This document shows, in pieces, positions 1 to 11,376 of a stretch of DNA of 64,000 nt. The translations under genes were made by a program, and so were the position numbers. A model generated the notes under the pieces. The model made no database searches, was not told the origin of the DNA, and saw nothing but the letters and a program-made list of their open reading frames with translations. Origin of the DNA: Kalmusia sp. IMI 367209 (lineage: Eukaryota; Ascomycota; Dothideomycetes; Pleosporales; Didymosphaeriaceae); contig JAPEUQ010000011.1 in assembly GCA_027946365.1 (NCBI GenBank), positions 558,001 to 622,000 on the forward strand. The letters are read 5' to 3'. Numbering within the stretch: position 1 is the stretch's first letter; each line of letters opens with the position of its first letter.

Positions 1-457
1 ATGAAAAGTCGCCGATCCTGCCCAGTAGTTGGACAAGACTTCGTTTCCACGTGGCACGGCATCGGTCACCATGGTGCTCACACAAGCCAAGGCGGGCCGC
101 GACTTCCGCCATCAACCTCTTCAACTTTACGTCTCAAAATATATTTCCTCATCCCCCACAACTCAAAGGATAATGCTCGCTCATACTCGAAGAGTCGCCC
201 ACTAGTCTAGGCCGCCTGCGAGCGCTGCTAATGCAGCGACATATACTGCCACCGAAGCCACGATTGTGGTTTTAATACCACGGTGTCTATGCCCCTATTG
301 TACTGTAGGTCGATATCGTCGCTCAGGCTGGGAACTTTGTTTGAGCAAGAGATGCCTCCCATGCTTCGAGAGCAATGTTATATTGTTTAATGCCGTAGAC
401 GGCAGACACAATCGATGCGATCAATCCTGTTATTACGTTTAGTGTTCACGATCAATA
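1..457. other. Intergenic, no gene supported
   Basis: Only short overlapping reading frames occur here, with no recognisable protein, no consistent splice signals and no repeat. It is the downstream flank of the minus-strand gene that ends at 458. Confidence 0.5.
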
Positions 458-1558
458 TCATTCGAAAGAGATGGGCATACCCAGGAAACCGAATAAGACG
501 GTCAAGAACAGACCCAGTATGGCAACTGTTAGGGCATTCCTCTCTGAGCTGTGCCTCTCGAACCAAGCTACAATGCGATTCGTCGGCGGGGGGTTGTTCA
601 CGACATCAAGAAGCTCTACCAGTCGACCTCCCCAGAATTTATACTCAAAATCATCAGGTAACTCGCGAAGACTCCGTTCGAAATTTCTACTGTCCGGATC
701 ATATCGATGTTTTCGAACGAATTTATCAAGAGATTGGATTGACTTTTCATCGTTCGGATACAATAGGTTCTGAATTGAATCAAGGGTCTCCAGAAGCAGT
801 TGGGTGGGCATGAAACCCCTAGCGGTGAATTAGCAGTCTGCGCAAGACGATATTCATTAGGACACCTACGACTTTAGGGCCGATTTAAAATCGGTCGACA
901 CAGGCTCATGCAGCGAACGCGAGAGGTGCGCCTTCAAATAGCCGACTTGGCGGAAAACCTTCACGGTGCGATGTTGACTATCGAACAGCAAATGCTCCGC
1001 TAGATTATCTGTCGGGCGAAATCGTACACCATAGCGCTCTCTCAACTTCCAAGCTTTCATTCTATTCCTCTGACCCAACGCGATCCGGATCCGTGCACGC
1101 ATGGCCGGGCTGTGAACTGGCGAAGGGAAGCAACTTTCGGCGAACTCAGCCAATGATTGGTCATCGGCCCAAGAGCGTGGTCGATAATCGCCCAACATAT
1201 GTCCTGGTGGCGCAGTCTGTTTAGAGGCGCAGTCGATCATTAGAGCAACGCGGAGCAACGTCTGGATGGCCCAATCTTTCTCCTCCTCTACCACATCAAC
1301 AGGGAAGGTGTCTCTGAAGTCTCTCTTAGTCTGGTCGGGTGATGCGATCAGCCTTCCGAGGGCTATTACCACTTCAGTGTGCTTGCAGTATGCCGCCTTA
1401 TCGATACTCAATGCAACCATCTTCTTTTTCCCAGGACCGTAGAACTGTTGCTCGTAGTAGCGTAAAAAGGTCTCATACTGCTCAGGGTTATGCGCTGCTT
1501 GGCCGTGCAAGAAAGTTTCGAGGATCTGTCTGGTCTCATTCACATTTGGAGAGTCCAT
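458..1558 (-). CDS. Fungal-restricted hypothetical protein with C-terminal membrane anchor
   Basis: Two exons (1558-870 and 818-458) join across a 51-nt intron at 869-819 with donor GTAGGT, branch-like TGCTAAT and acceptor CTAG; the junction reads LKS-GFMPTQLLLETLDS and gives 349 residues. The N-terminal two thirds is soluble and contains a basic stretch near residues 170-215 (RYGVRFRPTDNLAEHLL). The C-terminus carries one hydrophobic helix at about residues 325-344, preceded by WFERHSSERNA. I recognise this layout as a family common in filamentous ascomycetes, but its function is not known to me. It is transcribed divergently from the protease-kinase gene at 2060, with a 501-bp shared promoter region. 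The ATG at 1558 is the first in frame. The fusion of the two reading frames is supported by phase and by remembered family homology; the function is unknown. Confidence 0.75.
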
Positions 1559-2059
1559 TGCCGTGTTAGGTTGACTTCGAGGTTGAACACGATTGGGAAG
1601 GTTCCAGGCCTTCTCTTATATACAACCGGCTATAAGGCGATGCCTTCTCGCTCAAGCTTTGAATTGCTCAGCCCTCATGACCGGTTTCAGGTCATTGAGA
1701 AGGACATGCACAATTGTCCTAAGCGTCACTGATTTGCCTCAGCCTTCATACGTCATCGTATCGCGACGGCCAGCGAGGCTGCCACCCGCCACCGCATCCT
1801 CGAACCTTGTTTTGGTGTCGAGTCTATCCGGGTTTAGGGTGTAGCTCTTTGCGAAAACCACCGCCAGTCATCCTTGTATTCTGTCTTTTCAATCTCATTA
1901 TCACTCTGCCTTCGATTCGCGCACTCTCCATGGCTTCCTGAACATTGTCGTTCTTTTCCTGAGCACCCTGCATTTAGCTGGAGATCTCTACTATCGAGGG
2001 TAGTCCACTTTCAGCGTTTCTGCAGCCTCGCAGCTCAAAGACGCTGACACCGCTTCACA
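1559..2059. promoter_or_regulatory. Divergent promoter region
   Basis: This 501-bp gap separates two gene starts facing away from each other. It is pyrimidine-rich on the plus strand towards 2060. No specific operator could be assigned; its role is inferred from position only. Confidence 0.4.
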
Positions 2060-5000
2060 ATGTCAACAGCATATCCCTCCGGTCCAACCTCTCCCCCGCA
2101 CGCTGCGAGACATAGTGTACCGCAGCCGCATGCGTAAGCTTGTGAACGATTTTGTCCACTTTGTGGGCATCGACGTGTGGCTAACATTGGACCAGAGCCT
2201 CGGGGCGTCCTCTCGCAAACAACCCTCTCGCTAGCTCTGCGCTCTCACCTCCTACACAGAATACGGCGCCGATTGTTCAGTCAACAACGACGCCGAGCCC
2301 CGGCTCGCACCAATTGTCAAGATCCGGACACAGCAGTGTCGGAAACCACATTTCAACAAGCTCTGCGTCCGTCGCGGTTTCACCGATCCCAGCATCGCCG
2401 CCCATCATCAGTGGTCCTATACCCCCTCCTGGTCCTCACGATGACCCGATACCTCTCGATCAATCTCATGGCGGGCTACCGATGTACAAGTATCCACATG
2501 CCCCCATATCTCAAGAATACAAGTATAGGTTCGAGAACGTCGTAACGGAGTTCTGGGCTGCTATAAGCCGATCCGGGCGGACGGTGACGAGGAGGTTTCG
2601 CCGGAGAGGAACCTTACAATGGAGCAGTATCACTTTCGAGCTCCACCGTATGAAGGAAAAGATCAGATTCCAAATCAACGTATGCGGCACTTCTACTACG
2701 AACAACTGGGTTTCCATCATTGTCTACTGTCCGGACCATGTTACTTCTATGCTTAAAGCCGAACTACAAAGCTCTCATCTGAAGAGACAATATGCTCAGG
2801 GCTCCACAAGTGGACTTGCTTTTGATCTGATCTACCAACAATGGCCATGTGATCCATTTACCCTTCTCTGGTCCAACATTGCAGTTGCAGATGATATTGG
2901 CCAAGAGGCGACCTGGAACGAAGCGCATAAAGGTTCCACCTTGACTATGTGCGGTTCACGAATCCATCCTGTACAGAGCGATGGCACCTCGTCTTCAAGC
3001 TTCACCACGCTTGCTTGTATAGTCGAGATCAAAGGTGAACTATACGGTTTGACAACAGCTCACGGCATTCAAGCGCCCCATGACACCAAATCTGAAAGCT
3101 CGGACTCTCAAGCATGGCCGCAAGACTTGGATGAATACGAATTCGAGATCGAAGAGGAGTACTGTGATTTTGACGACAATTCTGGTCCCACAGTCAGCGA
3201 CCTTTCGACCGCCGAATGTTCTGACGTGTTGAAGCTGACGGCGACAGCTTCACATGCCATCTCCTCCACACAAGACCGTTCCACAGCCAACTCCCCGTTA
3301 GCCATTCTCCCTGATGCAGCGGATAACTTGCCTGGGAAAGCAGATTGCGACTGGGCTATCATTCCCATCCGCAACGAAGACCGACAACTGCCAAATGCAT
3401 ACACGACAGGGGATCCTAATATCGGTCGGCGATTCATCACTAAGGTGGCACGTAAGCATCCACAGGAAGAGAGATCCATCCATATACTTACCTCGAAAAC
3501 TATCAAGAGCGGTTTGCTTAAGCCCGGGTTAGTGTCTGTTGGGAGTTTGAGTGGACGTGGGCCTGCGATTGTATGGGTCATCTCTATGGATGGTACGAAG
3601 GCTAAGTAGATTCCCCTGTCGCAGGCTCTTTACGCTAACCCAAGACAGGTGCAGAAAAGGGAGACTCAGGCTCGCTCGTCATTGATGCCTTGACAGGACA
3701 GGCGTATGGACATGTCGTCGCGTCGGATCCTGTCGGCGACGTCTACATAGTCCCCATGACGGAGACTTTACATCAAATTGAGTGCATGTTCGAGACGAAG
3801 GATGTACGTCTCCCAGATCCTCTGCGCTTGTTGACAGAAGCTGCGCTTCTCAGGCTTAGTCAAGGACAATACCCAAGAGCCAGAGAAGCGATAACGGCAT
3901 TGTCAGACTTGGTACAACAGCTTTGCGATTCTCATGAGTGGCAACAATTATCGCACTGGGTCAGAACGTCCGCATCACGACTTGCTCTATTGACATCTTC
4001 TGATGACGGCCTAGCGGAAGTTTTTGTATGTTGCATCGCTGTGAATAGTCGCCTCTTACTGACGATAATTAGCCTCAACACAAATATCAATTACGAGCTT
4101 TCCGGAAATCATTGATGCTGGATCACGTTATACGGCAAATGGCATTTCAGGGAGGCTCTGAGTCCAGCAGCTTCCAAGGACCATGCCCATATTTAGATTG
4201 TGATCTAATACTGCTAGCCGTCTTAGAAGAACGTCGCTTCGCCAGCCCCACTCTTGCCGAATTCAGGTCAGCTGTCGATCACATGTGGAAACAAAAGCTC
4301 GATGCAATTCTACGTGTACAGGTCGCAGAACTTTCCTGCAATTGTTGGTCCTTCCGGAATGGGTTCGTCTGCCGCCACATGTTGCCGGAACTACGAAAAT
4401 ACGCAGATATCCCGGTGTTCTCTGGAAGTCGATTTCGCTTTACATATGATCTGCATGATGCACATGATCTTTTACGGGACTATCTACCTGCTTCTTCGCT
4501 CTTTCTGAGCTGGGACCTCATCGCCCAGGACCCCGGCCCCGTGTCGCTGCAGGGTCTCTTAAAGTCGAAGCAACAACTTCGAGCTGGTGCTTTCTCTACT
4601 GTCTATCGAGTGTTTACTTCTGAGCTTTCTGAAGCGCATCGGATCAGGTGGTCTTTGGGTGGTGAAGAGTACGTCGCTCTGAAGATGATCGAAAAGCGAG
4701 CCAGAAACTTTAGTTTATGGCTCAACGAGAAAGAGATCCTCCAACAATTGGAAAAGTTCAACCATCCAAATATCGTAAAATTGCTAGATGCATACTGCAT
4801 CGACGATAATTTTCTTCTTCTATTCCCACTTGCTCAGGGCGATCTGGAGGACTTTATGTCAAAGGAACCATTGCCATCCCATTCATCGCAGGTTATTTTC
4901 ACCTGGATGCTCCAGCAGGTCCAAGGCCTGACAAAAGCGCTCGAATACCTGCATGTGGGCAACGAGCACTACGAGGCCTTTGGGCGACACGGAGACATCA

Positions 5001-6376
5001 AACCTGAAAACATACTGTGGTATTCCGACGTTGGGACCGGAAAATTGACGCTTGGCAGATTTGTCATCGCAGATCTTGGACTTTCACAATTTCATCGAAG
5101 AACCCCAGGAAGCAGCACTCATCCTGCATCGTGTCTTTGCGATGCAGTTACGCCAAATCGAAATCTTGCTGATCGTAGATATGCCGCTCCTGAGATCGAG
5201 GTCCCGTCCCGCATAGATTCCGCTTACGATATGTGGAGTCTTGGATGTGTCCTGTTTGAGATGGTTGTGTGGCTAGTTGAAGGCGCAGAAAGCAGAGTGC
5301 TTTTCCTCGAACGTTTGCGCTCTGACGTTCCGGGACGCCCTGCGTCGTACTGGTATCTTGAATCCACAGCACCCCGTACGTGCAAGTTTACGCTGAAGCC
5401 GGAGGTCTCTGCTCGTCTTAAGCAACTTCATGAGAGGACGAAAGAGCTCACATCGCTTCACGCATTGCTTAGTCATCTCATGTACGGTGGACTACTTGAC
5501 CCAGATCCTTCGCATCGGCCAACTGCAAGAGACCTCGGAGAGATTCTCCGTCTCGTTGAGAAAGGGACTACTTCGAACCAAACTACACCAGTCTGGAACC
5601 GCTCCTGGGTCATGATTATCGATTCACTCGACGAATACTCCCCGATGAGACATGTAGACTTTAAAGAGAAGACATGGTCTTCGTGTAAACTGCCTTCGCG
5701 CAGGAACGATCGATTGAATCACAAAGCCTATCCGGACATGGCCAATACTATCACAGACATGAAGTTGCTGTCAGATCGCAACGCGAAGATCTCGGACCCT
5801 TTCTGGCAGTGCGATGATCTGACAGAATGCAATTGGAATGATGATGGACTTCCCTTCAAACAGAAATGTCCGTTTTGTGAAGAGATTGCACGTCCTGCTG
5901 CACTCAAGCCACATATCAAAGGAAAACATCGATTTCGGCGCTCTTTCGACTGCACTGACTGTGGAGGACTTTTTGTAGATCGACGTCAATTGTCACTACA
6001 CCGCGAAGGTGTTGATGTTCGCATTGGCGACGGGATCCGTTTACGGATAATGTGCGTATTCCCAAAGAATGTTCTGGCAACATCTGTCCGAGACATGGTT
6101 CATGGTGCGGTCGCCCAGCAGAAACCAATAGGAAAGGCTTCAAAACGTCATTGGTTCAATACGCGCAACAAGGTCCAAGGAAGGACGACGACTGTTAACG
6201 AGCAGTACCATATACACTCACAGCTTAGTAATGGTACCGCATTTAGTGCGCAGCTCCATCCTAGAGCCGACACGCTGGGAATCTCACCCAGCCCTACACC
6301 CACTCGGTTCAATATGTGGGAGAAGGTATTTGGTGATCGGCCACGGCCAAACACTCCGACATTCTCCATCATATGA
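2060..6376 (+). CDS. Trypsin-like protease / protein kinase / zinc-finger fusion protein
   Basis: Four exons (2060-2133, 2196-3592, 3649-4025, 4073-6376) with introns of 62, 56 and 47 nt, all GT-AG, give an uninterrupted 1383-residue protein. Residues 1-110 are Pro/Ser-rich. A chymotrypsin-fold peptidase-like domain spans about 285-530: His314 in TTAHG, Asp410 in DCDW, and Ser497 in GDSGS followed by YGHVV; the Ser motif appears only after splicing intron 2. A helical linker (about 530-770) leads to a protein kinase domain (about 780-1120): GAFSTVY loop from residue 788, Lys820 in VALK, catalytic HGDIKPEN with Asp924, DLG at 950, an APE motif near 988 and YDMWSLGC. A Cys/His zinc-finger-like pair starts with C1215 and C1218; the second finger lacks an obvious last His. 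No signal peptide or membrane segment is seen. Both catalytic domains look potentially active. Substrate and role are unknown. Trypsin-like domains occur as effector domains in some fungal NLR proteins, so a self/non-self role is an inference. No NB-ARC or NACHT domain is present. Confidence 0.85.
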
Positions 6377-7936
6377 GTATTTTTTATGGCAAGGGGCAAG
6401 TATCTCGGGATGGTGGTCGCAATTTCTCGGCTTAAAGCTTGGAGCGTTTTTTTGCGGGTGTTCAAGGCGTTGGGCTGCTGTATATACGTTTTAGCTACTT
6501 TAGCTACTCTTCTTTCCGATACCCGGTCCTTCTATTATCATACATGGACTAGTAAGAGGAGGAAGCTAAAACATCTGAGAGTCTCTTTATGCAAATCATG
6601 TAGCGAAGCCAACGAAACTGTCTCAAAAGTCAACTTCATGTTCCTGTAAAGTTCGGTGTCTGTGTCGCCTCTTACACAGTTGGTGCAGCGGTATTTTCGG
6701 TTGACTCTTGGATGGATTCGTTAACGGAAACAGTGCCATTAAAACAGTTCTTCAGGGGGCTTGCACTTCCTGTTCACCATCGAGAATGTTGAAACTGTCA
6801 ATTTTTCGCTGCGAACGCTCTCATGCATGCAAAGTAAACAATAATGTTCAAGTGCACAGACATTCTTGCTTAGAGAATCTGGCTGGGCTAATATCACGAG
6901 AGGATCAAGACGTCCCCTGAGGCTGCGAAGAGGTACAGAAACTGGGTAGGTAATCGATGGGTTTCCAAGGCCAGCGATGCAACCTTCCTAAGTTAGCAAC
7001 ATAGGCCCGCCACACATGCGGCCAAGGTGCTCCATTCTCTAAAAGTATAAAGAGACCTTTCAATGGTGATAAGCATCGATGATGTGCTTAGGATAACATT
7101 TCATTATCGTCTCTCCAATTATGCTCCAATATCTGCCCAATCTCGCATATTAAGTCGTGATGATGGGAACGATATTGACCACAGCGTCCGTTTTGAGTGT
7201 TTTAGTGGCGAGATCCTGGATCCACGATGTCATGTTTCCGAAGCTGGTGGTTCGGCCAAACGCGAGATGTTTTGGGAGGGGCGAGCTGTACGCAGCCTCA
7301 AATATCCATGCTGAACCTGCGGGTTCTTCAAGGGAATTGAGTTCCCCGCCGGCGTGAGTAGATTAAACTAACATCGGGCTCATTTTCGAACCAAAACTTT
7401 AAAGCGATCACATAAGCGCAGGTTTCGACACCCGTGAACTCGTGGTATCAGTCGTCAGTCAAACATAAAGCCAGCGGGGGGGGCACAAGCCCTGTGCTAG
7501 AGCATGGAGTACTTCTTTCGCCTAGAGAAGGGGACCCTGAGCTAATAAGCCACCTGTCATACGCAATAGGCCCTTCCAAGGTATTTCTGCCAGTCTAGAC
7601 AGGTAAGAGAGCTTGCGTGGTGTAAAAATTACAAGAAAAGAATAGGCAAGGCTTCCGGTGTGGCCCAGAAATGGTTGTCTTTGGGTCTGAGGATAATATG
7701 TAGCGCCTGACAGGTCGTAGAAGAGGTAGGCCAGTGTAGTAGGCTTCAAAGCAACACCACTCCTTGAACAAGGCGGACTATAACATGACGTTCATCTTGC
7801 GAAAATATATTGAGCGTCACAAGTTGGTACCAATAATAAATGGAATAACGAGCTCGAAAGTCATGCAAGAGAAAGACACAACGAACCTGGTCCGGCCCAT
7901 ATTGATCTCATCTCTCATTATTCATCACTTTCATCA
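6377..7936. other. Gene-poor intergenic stretch
   Basis: About 1.56 kb with only short overlapping frames on both strands, moderate AT content and no recognised domain, repeat or RNA. I see no supportable gene. It separates the 3' ends of the two convergent flanking genes. Confidence 0.5.
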
Positions 7937-9041
7937 TTAACTCTGCTGGCTGATAAATACAACCAGTACAGCAGCATACGCCGCCGTAGCTGCTATAACG
8001 TCCTTCCTTTGCGCTGTTGTCAGGAATCCGAGCCACCCGGCAAAAGCCACAACGAAACCGGTGACGGTAGCCAGCTTGGCAATCATGTGGTTGTGTAGCC
8101 GCCACAGAACCCACATCGCCGCTATGAGGAAGCCGATTGCGAACACGGTGCCTGCAAATGTGACAAAGCGCTGCAGCTTCTGCTCATTTACGTACTTTGC
8201 TTCTTTGGTAGATCCAAGGGTCTGTCAGAGTTAAGTATGTGTGGACAAGATGGAGGAGCAAGGACGAGAGTGAAGAGACTGAGATACAGAGACTGGACGA
8301 GAAGGTGGGTAGGTGGATAGAGATCGTGGAGATTTCAAGACCAGAAGCGGATACATACCGTGAAGAAGGGGTACAGGAATTTGTCAACAAATTTAGATAG
8401 ATAATCGTTCTCAGCAGGAGTGTACAGACTAACGAGGTCGGGAAAGGTTCGGGGCCGGGCTTTTGATCGCAGTGTATACTTCAGCCTGTGTCCCCACCAC
8501 TCTTGGTTCTTGTGGAGTTCTGGGCTACTAATATATCGCTCAAGTGCTTCGACTGTTCGCTCCGCAGGGGGTTCAAGATGCAAAACCTGACTGTAAGCGA
8601 TCAGAAGATCATCCGCAATATCTGTCAGCAAGTTTATTCAGTCATTAGCATGTGGAGCGACCTCGTACAGTATTCCTTGATTTTTATACCGACTCGTTCG
8701 TCAAAGTCAAAATTACGTTCTGAATCTTGTGACAAGATTCCCCACTCCACGATCTGATCGTGGTCTCGTTCCAAGCTTCTTAGTTCTTGGCTCAATCGAA
8801 TAATCCGATACACAGCAAGCTTGTCATATCTCCGAAATACGGTAGCGGCCTTGCTGGAGTTCTGCGCCAGGTATTCGGCAATAAAATGTGGATCCTCTAC
8901 CGAATGAAGTCGGTCATTTCGGAGATCGGTTTCGATTGAGGGTATTTGGTCTGGGGTGGGTGGGGCTTGGGCTTCGGGGTCTTGGGGTTGGGGATTTGGT
9001 ATAGGGGTTGTCGGATGGGACGCTCGAAGTGGGTTTGAAGT
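7937..9041 (-). CDS. DUF6594 family membrane protein (start unresolved)
   Basis: Three exons are clear on the minus strand: up to 8669, 8621-8359 and 8221-7937, with introns of 47 nt (8668-8622) and 137 nt (8358-8222, pyrimidine-rich). The protein has a Pro-rich N-terminus, then the conserved block EDPHFIAEYLAQNS...FRRYDKLAVYRI...LSQEL, a middle region with DLVSLYTPAENDYLSKFVDKFLYPFF, and three C-terminal membrane helices ending in ATAAYAAVLVVFIS. This order and the closing motif are typical of DUF6594 proteins, which are abundant in Pezizomycotina and of unknown function. The open frame begins just after a TGA at 9044-9042 and contains no ATG before the conserved block. An ATG at 9137 lies in the same frame but upstream of that TGA, and another at 9052 is in a different frame. 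The start therefore needs an undetected intron, or the 5' end is damaged. Confidence 0.75.
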
Positions 9042-9137
9042 TCAATTGACATATTTAGACCCGAGTCTGGTTTCGTATGGAGAGCAACAAGTGATGTCGA
9101 AGATCTCGGAGGAGCTTGCTGGGCACGTAAAATTCAT

Positions 9138-11376
9138 CAGAGTCCTTCGATAGCCTTGTCGCTGCAGCCTAAAAAGTTATCTGCGGGAGCGTCGTCTATT
9201 ATTTTTGTATGTAGTTGGTACTGACAAATGAATTCTTGTGTCCAGTGAGCGTTAAGAACAAGAGCCACTTCAGCCTGTATATGATGGTTTGGGCATGGTA
9301 ATGGTTGCACAACAGCTTCTTGATGCACGCTGTGGGAGTTGGTGGGGCAGCTTGGCTGCGAGCTGAACGTGGGATTCGATTGCATTCAGTCTTTTCGCCC
9401 ATCCCCTCAGAGGACACAAAAATACAAATCTTTGACGAGAGAGTCCCCTTGGCTAGGCACTCTTTTCAAAGCCTTGAATCCTGAATATTAAGCTCTTTTC
9501 TTTCTACAGCCTTGCAATCGACGCTAAGTTTGGAGCTTGCCACTGCCACATCATATGAACATGGATCCACAGCCTCCGGGACCTCAGAGGTCAGGCCAGA
9601 TGCCACCGTTTCGGCCTACAGAGATAACATGGAATGCATATGGCCCCAATGACCACTTCGAGAGAGATCCAGCAGGACGGCATTATGAGCGACCGCACCC
9701 AAACCACGGGAGGAGGAAGCTGAGAAAGTTTTTTTTCTTTTGGGAGAAACATGACGACAAGTAGCATGAAAAGAACAGTAAATGCGGACAAATAATGCAT
9801 CAATCTGTTGTCCACCGTGTGGAACCCTAAGAAATGTATGGGAAATTCGAAGGTTCTTGAGAAAAGTGAAAGTTGTATCGTCGCTTGCAATAGCGAATCT
9901 CGGTCTCAGCCTCGTTGGTCCCTCACCGGGCATCGAAGCGAATATTTTCGCACATTGTCTCATCCAGATGGAAGTCAGGACCACGTTACCGGCGCACGAG
10001 AACGTCTATTTGCTTAGAAGTGTTACAGTTGTGGGAGTTTGCAAAGGTAGCACAATTCTGATCAGGGCTCCCTTACGTGGTGGCATCAGAACGAAAGATT
10101 CATAATGTCACCTAAAACATGGTCTTCGTCGATTTTTCCATACAGATCAGGGAGCGAGGCTTCTGTGTTCGTATCCTCGGTGCCTTCGGAGGCTGTGAGT
10201 TTTGAGTAAAGCCTTGCGTCTTCTTATCGTTTCTTATAGTTCTCTGAGCTATCCACGGAGACAAGACCTTGAGCTTCTTTTCGGCAACTGCTTTCAGGTC
10301 ACGAATGAGTGTGTTGATTGCCGAAACGTCGGAGGATGCGGGCAATCCTGCCGCAGCGCTTCCAACAAAACGTTGTACAGGCCATACGCAACGAATTGTA
10401 TAGCTGAGTCGTCTGTATGTACGCACAGCCGATTTTAAAGTTTAGTTTGCCCCAACGACGACAACGCCATGTCTTCATATACGCCAAACAAGGACCTCCA
10501 CCCAAATTTCTAAAGCCCGTGTATAGTCCTAAGAGAAGTCACTTTGAACATTGGATCAGCGTAGGCGACGCCTTGGAGCGTCTTTACGGACGCAGACCGG
10601 ATTTTCACGACTTTATCACGCGGCCGCGTAAGAGAGGGTGTTATCTTGCCCATATAAACCTTTCAATCCCCAAATAATAACTGCAAACTGCATCATGAGT
10701 AACCGTGGGAACAACGTGCATACCTCTAGCGCTCAACGGTACACACCATGCGAGATGGCACAGCTATAAGGGTTTCCGCTCGACTTCCAATTTGTGAGAT
10801 CTTGGAGTAAACAACAGAGAGCTACGCTCAGGGGCACGTGTCAACCACTCTCATTCCATAACCAGGGTGCTCAATATCTATAATAACAGCCAGTGATCCG
10901 AACATAACCCTTGCAATTTCTCATAAAAAGTAGTCATATCTTCCAGAACATTCTTCAACATCACACATTCGTGTCTCTCACCAATGTTACATTAGCTACC
11001 TAAACTAGTCAAATTTGGTACATTCCTTGAACACGTAAATGTGTACTGCGTAAGAGGAGCAAGAGCTCCGCTAGTCGGGTGTGCTAGGTACGGGCGGGAT
11101 GCCTGCCCAATCAAGCGAACCTTAACGCATCTAATTGGAATTGCTTCATCTGATTGGTGACACTACTTTGGGCAAGAGTTCCGGCCTCACATTGGGAATG
11201 CCGTCCCTTCTTTTAGCAATAACTCTTAGACTTACTATGTCTGGAAGACTATGATCAAACCATATGAGTATGATTGACAGATCTGGTTAGGAGGCTTTCA
11301 GGTATATAATGCTATCATGCGCTCTCGATAATGCAGTGCGCAATTATACTGGTTCCCTCCAACGATCACCACAATC
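9138..11376. other. Intergenic, possible decayed ORFs only
   Basis: 2.2 kb without a convincing gene. A 75-codon frame at 9537-9764 (+), an 86-codon frame at 10417-10677 (+) and a 104-codon frame at 10112-10426 (-) are open, but they lack recognisable domains and plausible splice partners. The last ~300 bp before 11377 should hold the promoter of the oxidoreductase gene. Confidence 0.45.

Noticed and set aside
10112..10677. Overlapping 104- and 86-codon frames
   Set aside because: They lie on opposite strands, without domains or consistent splice partners; chance frames are the simplest reading.
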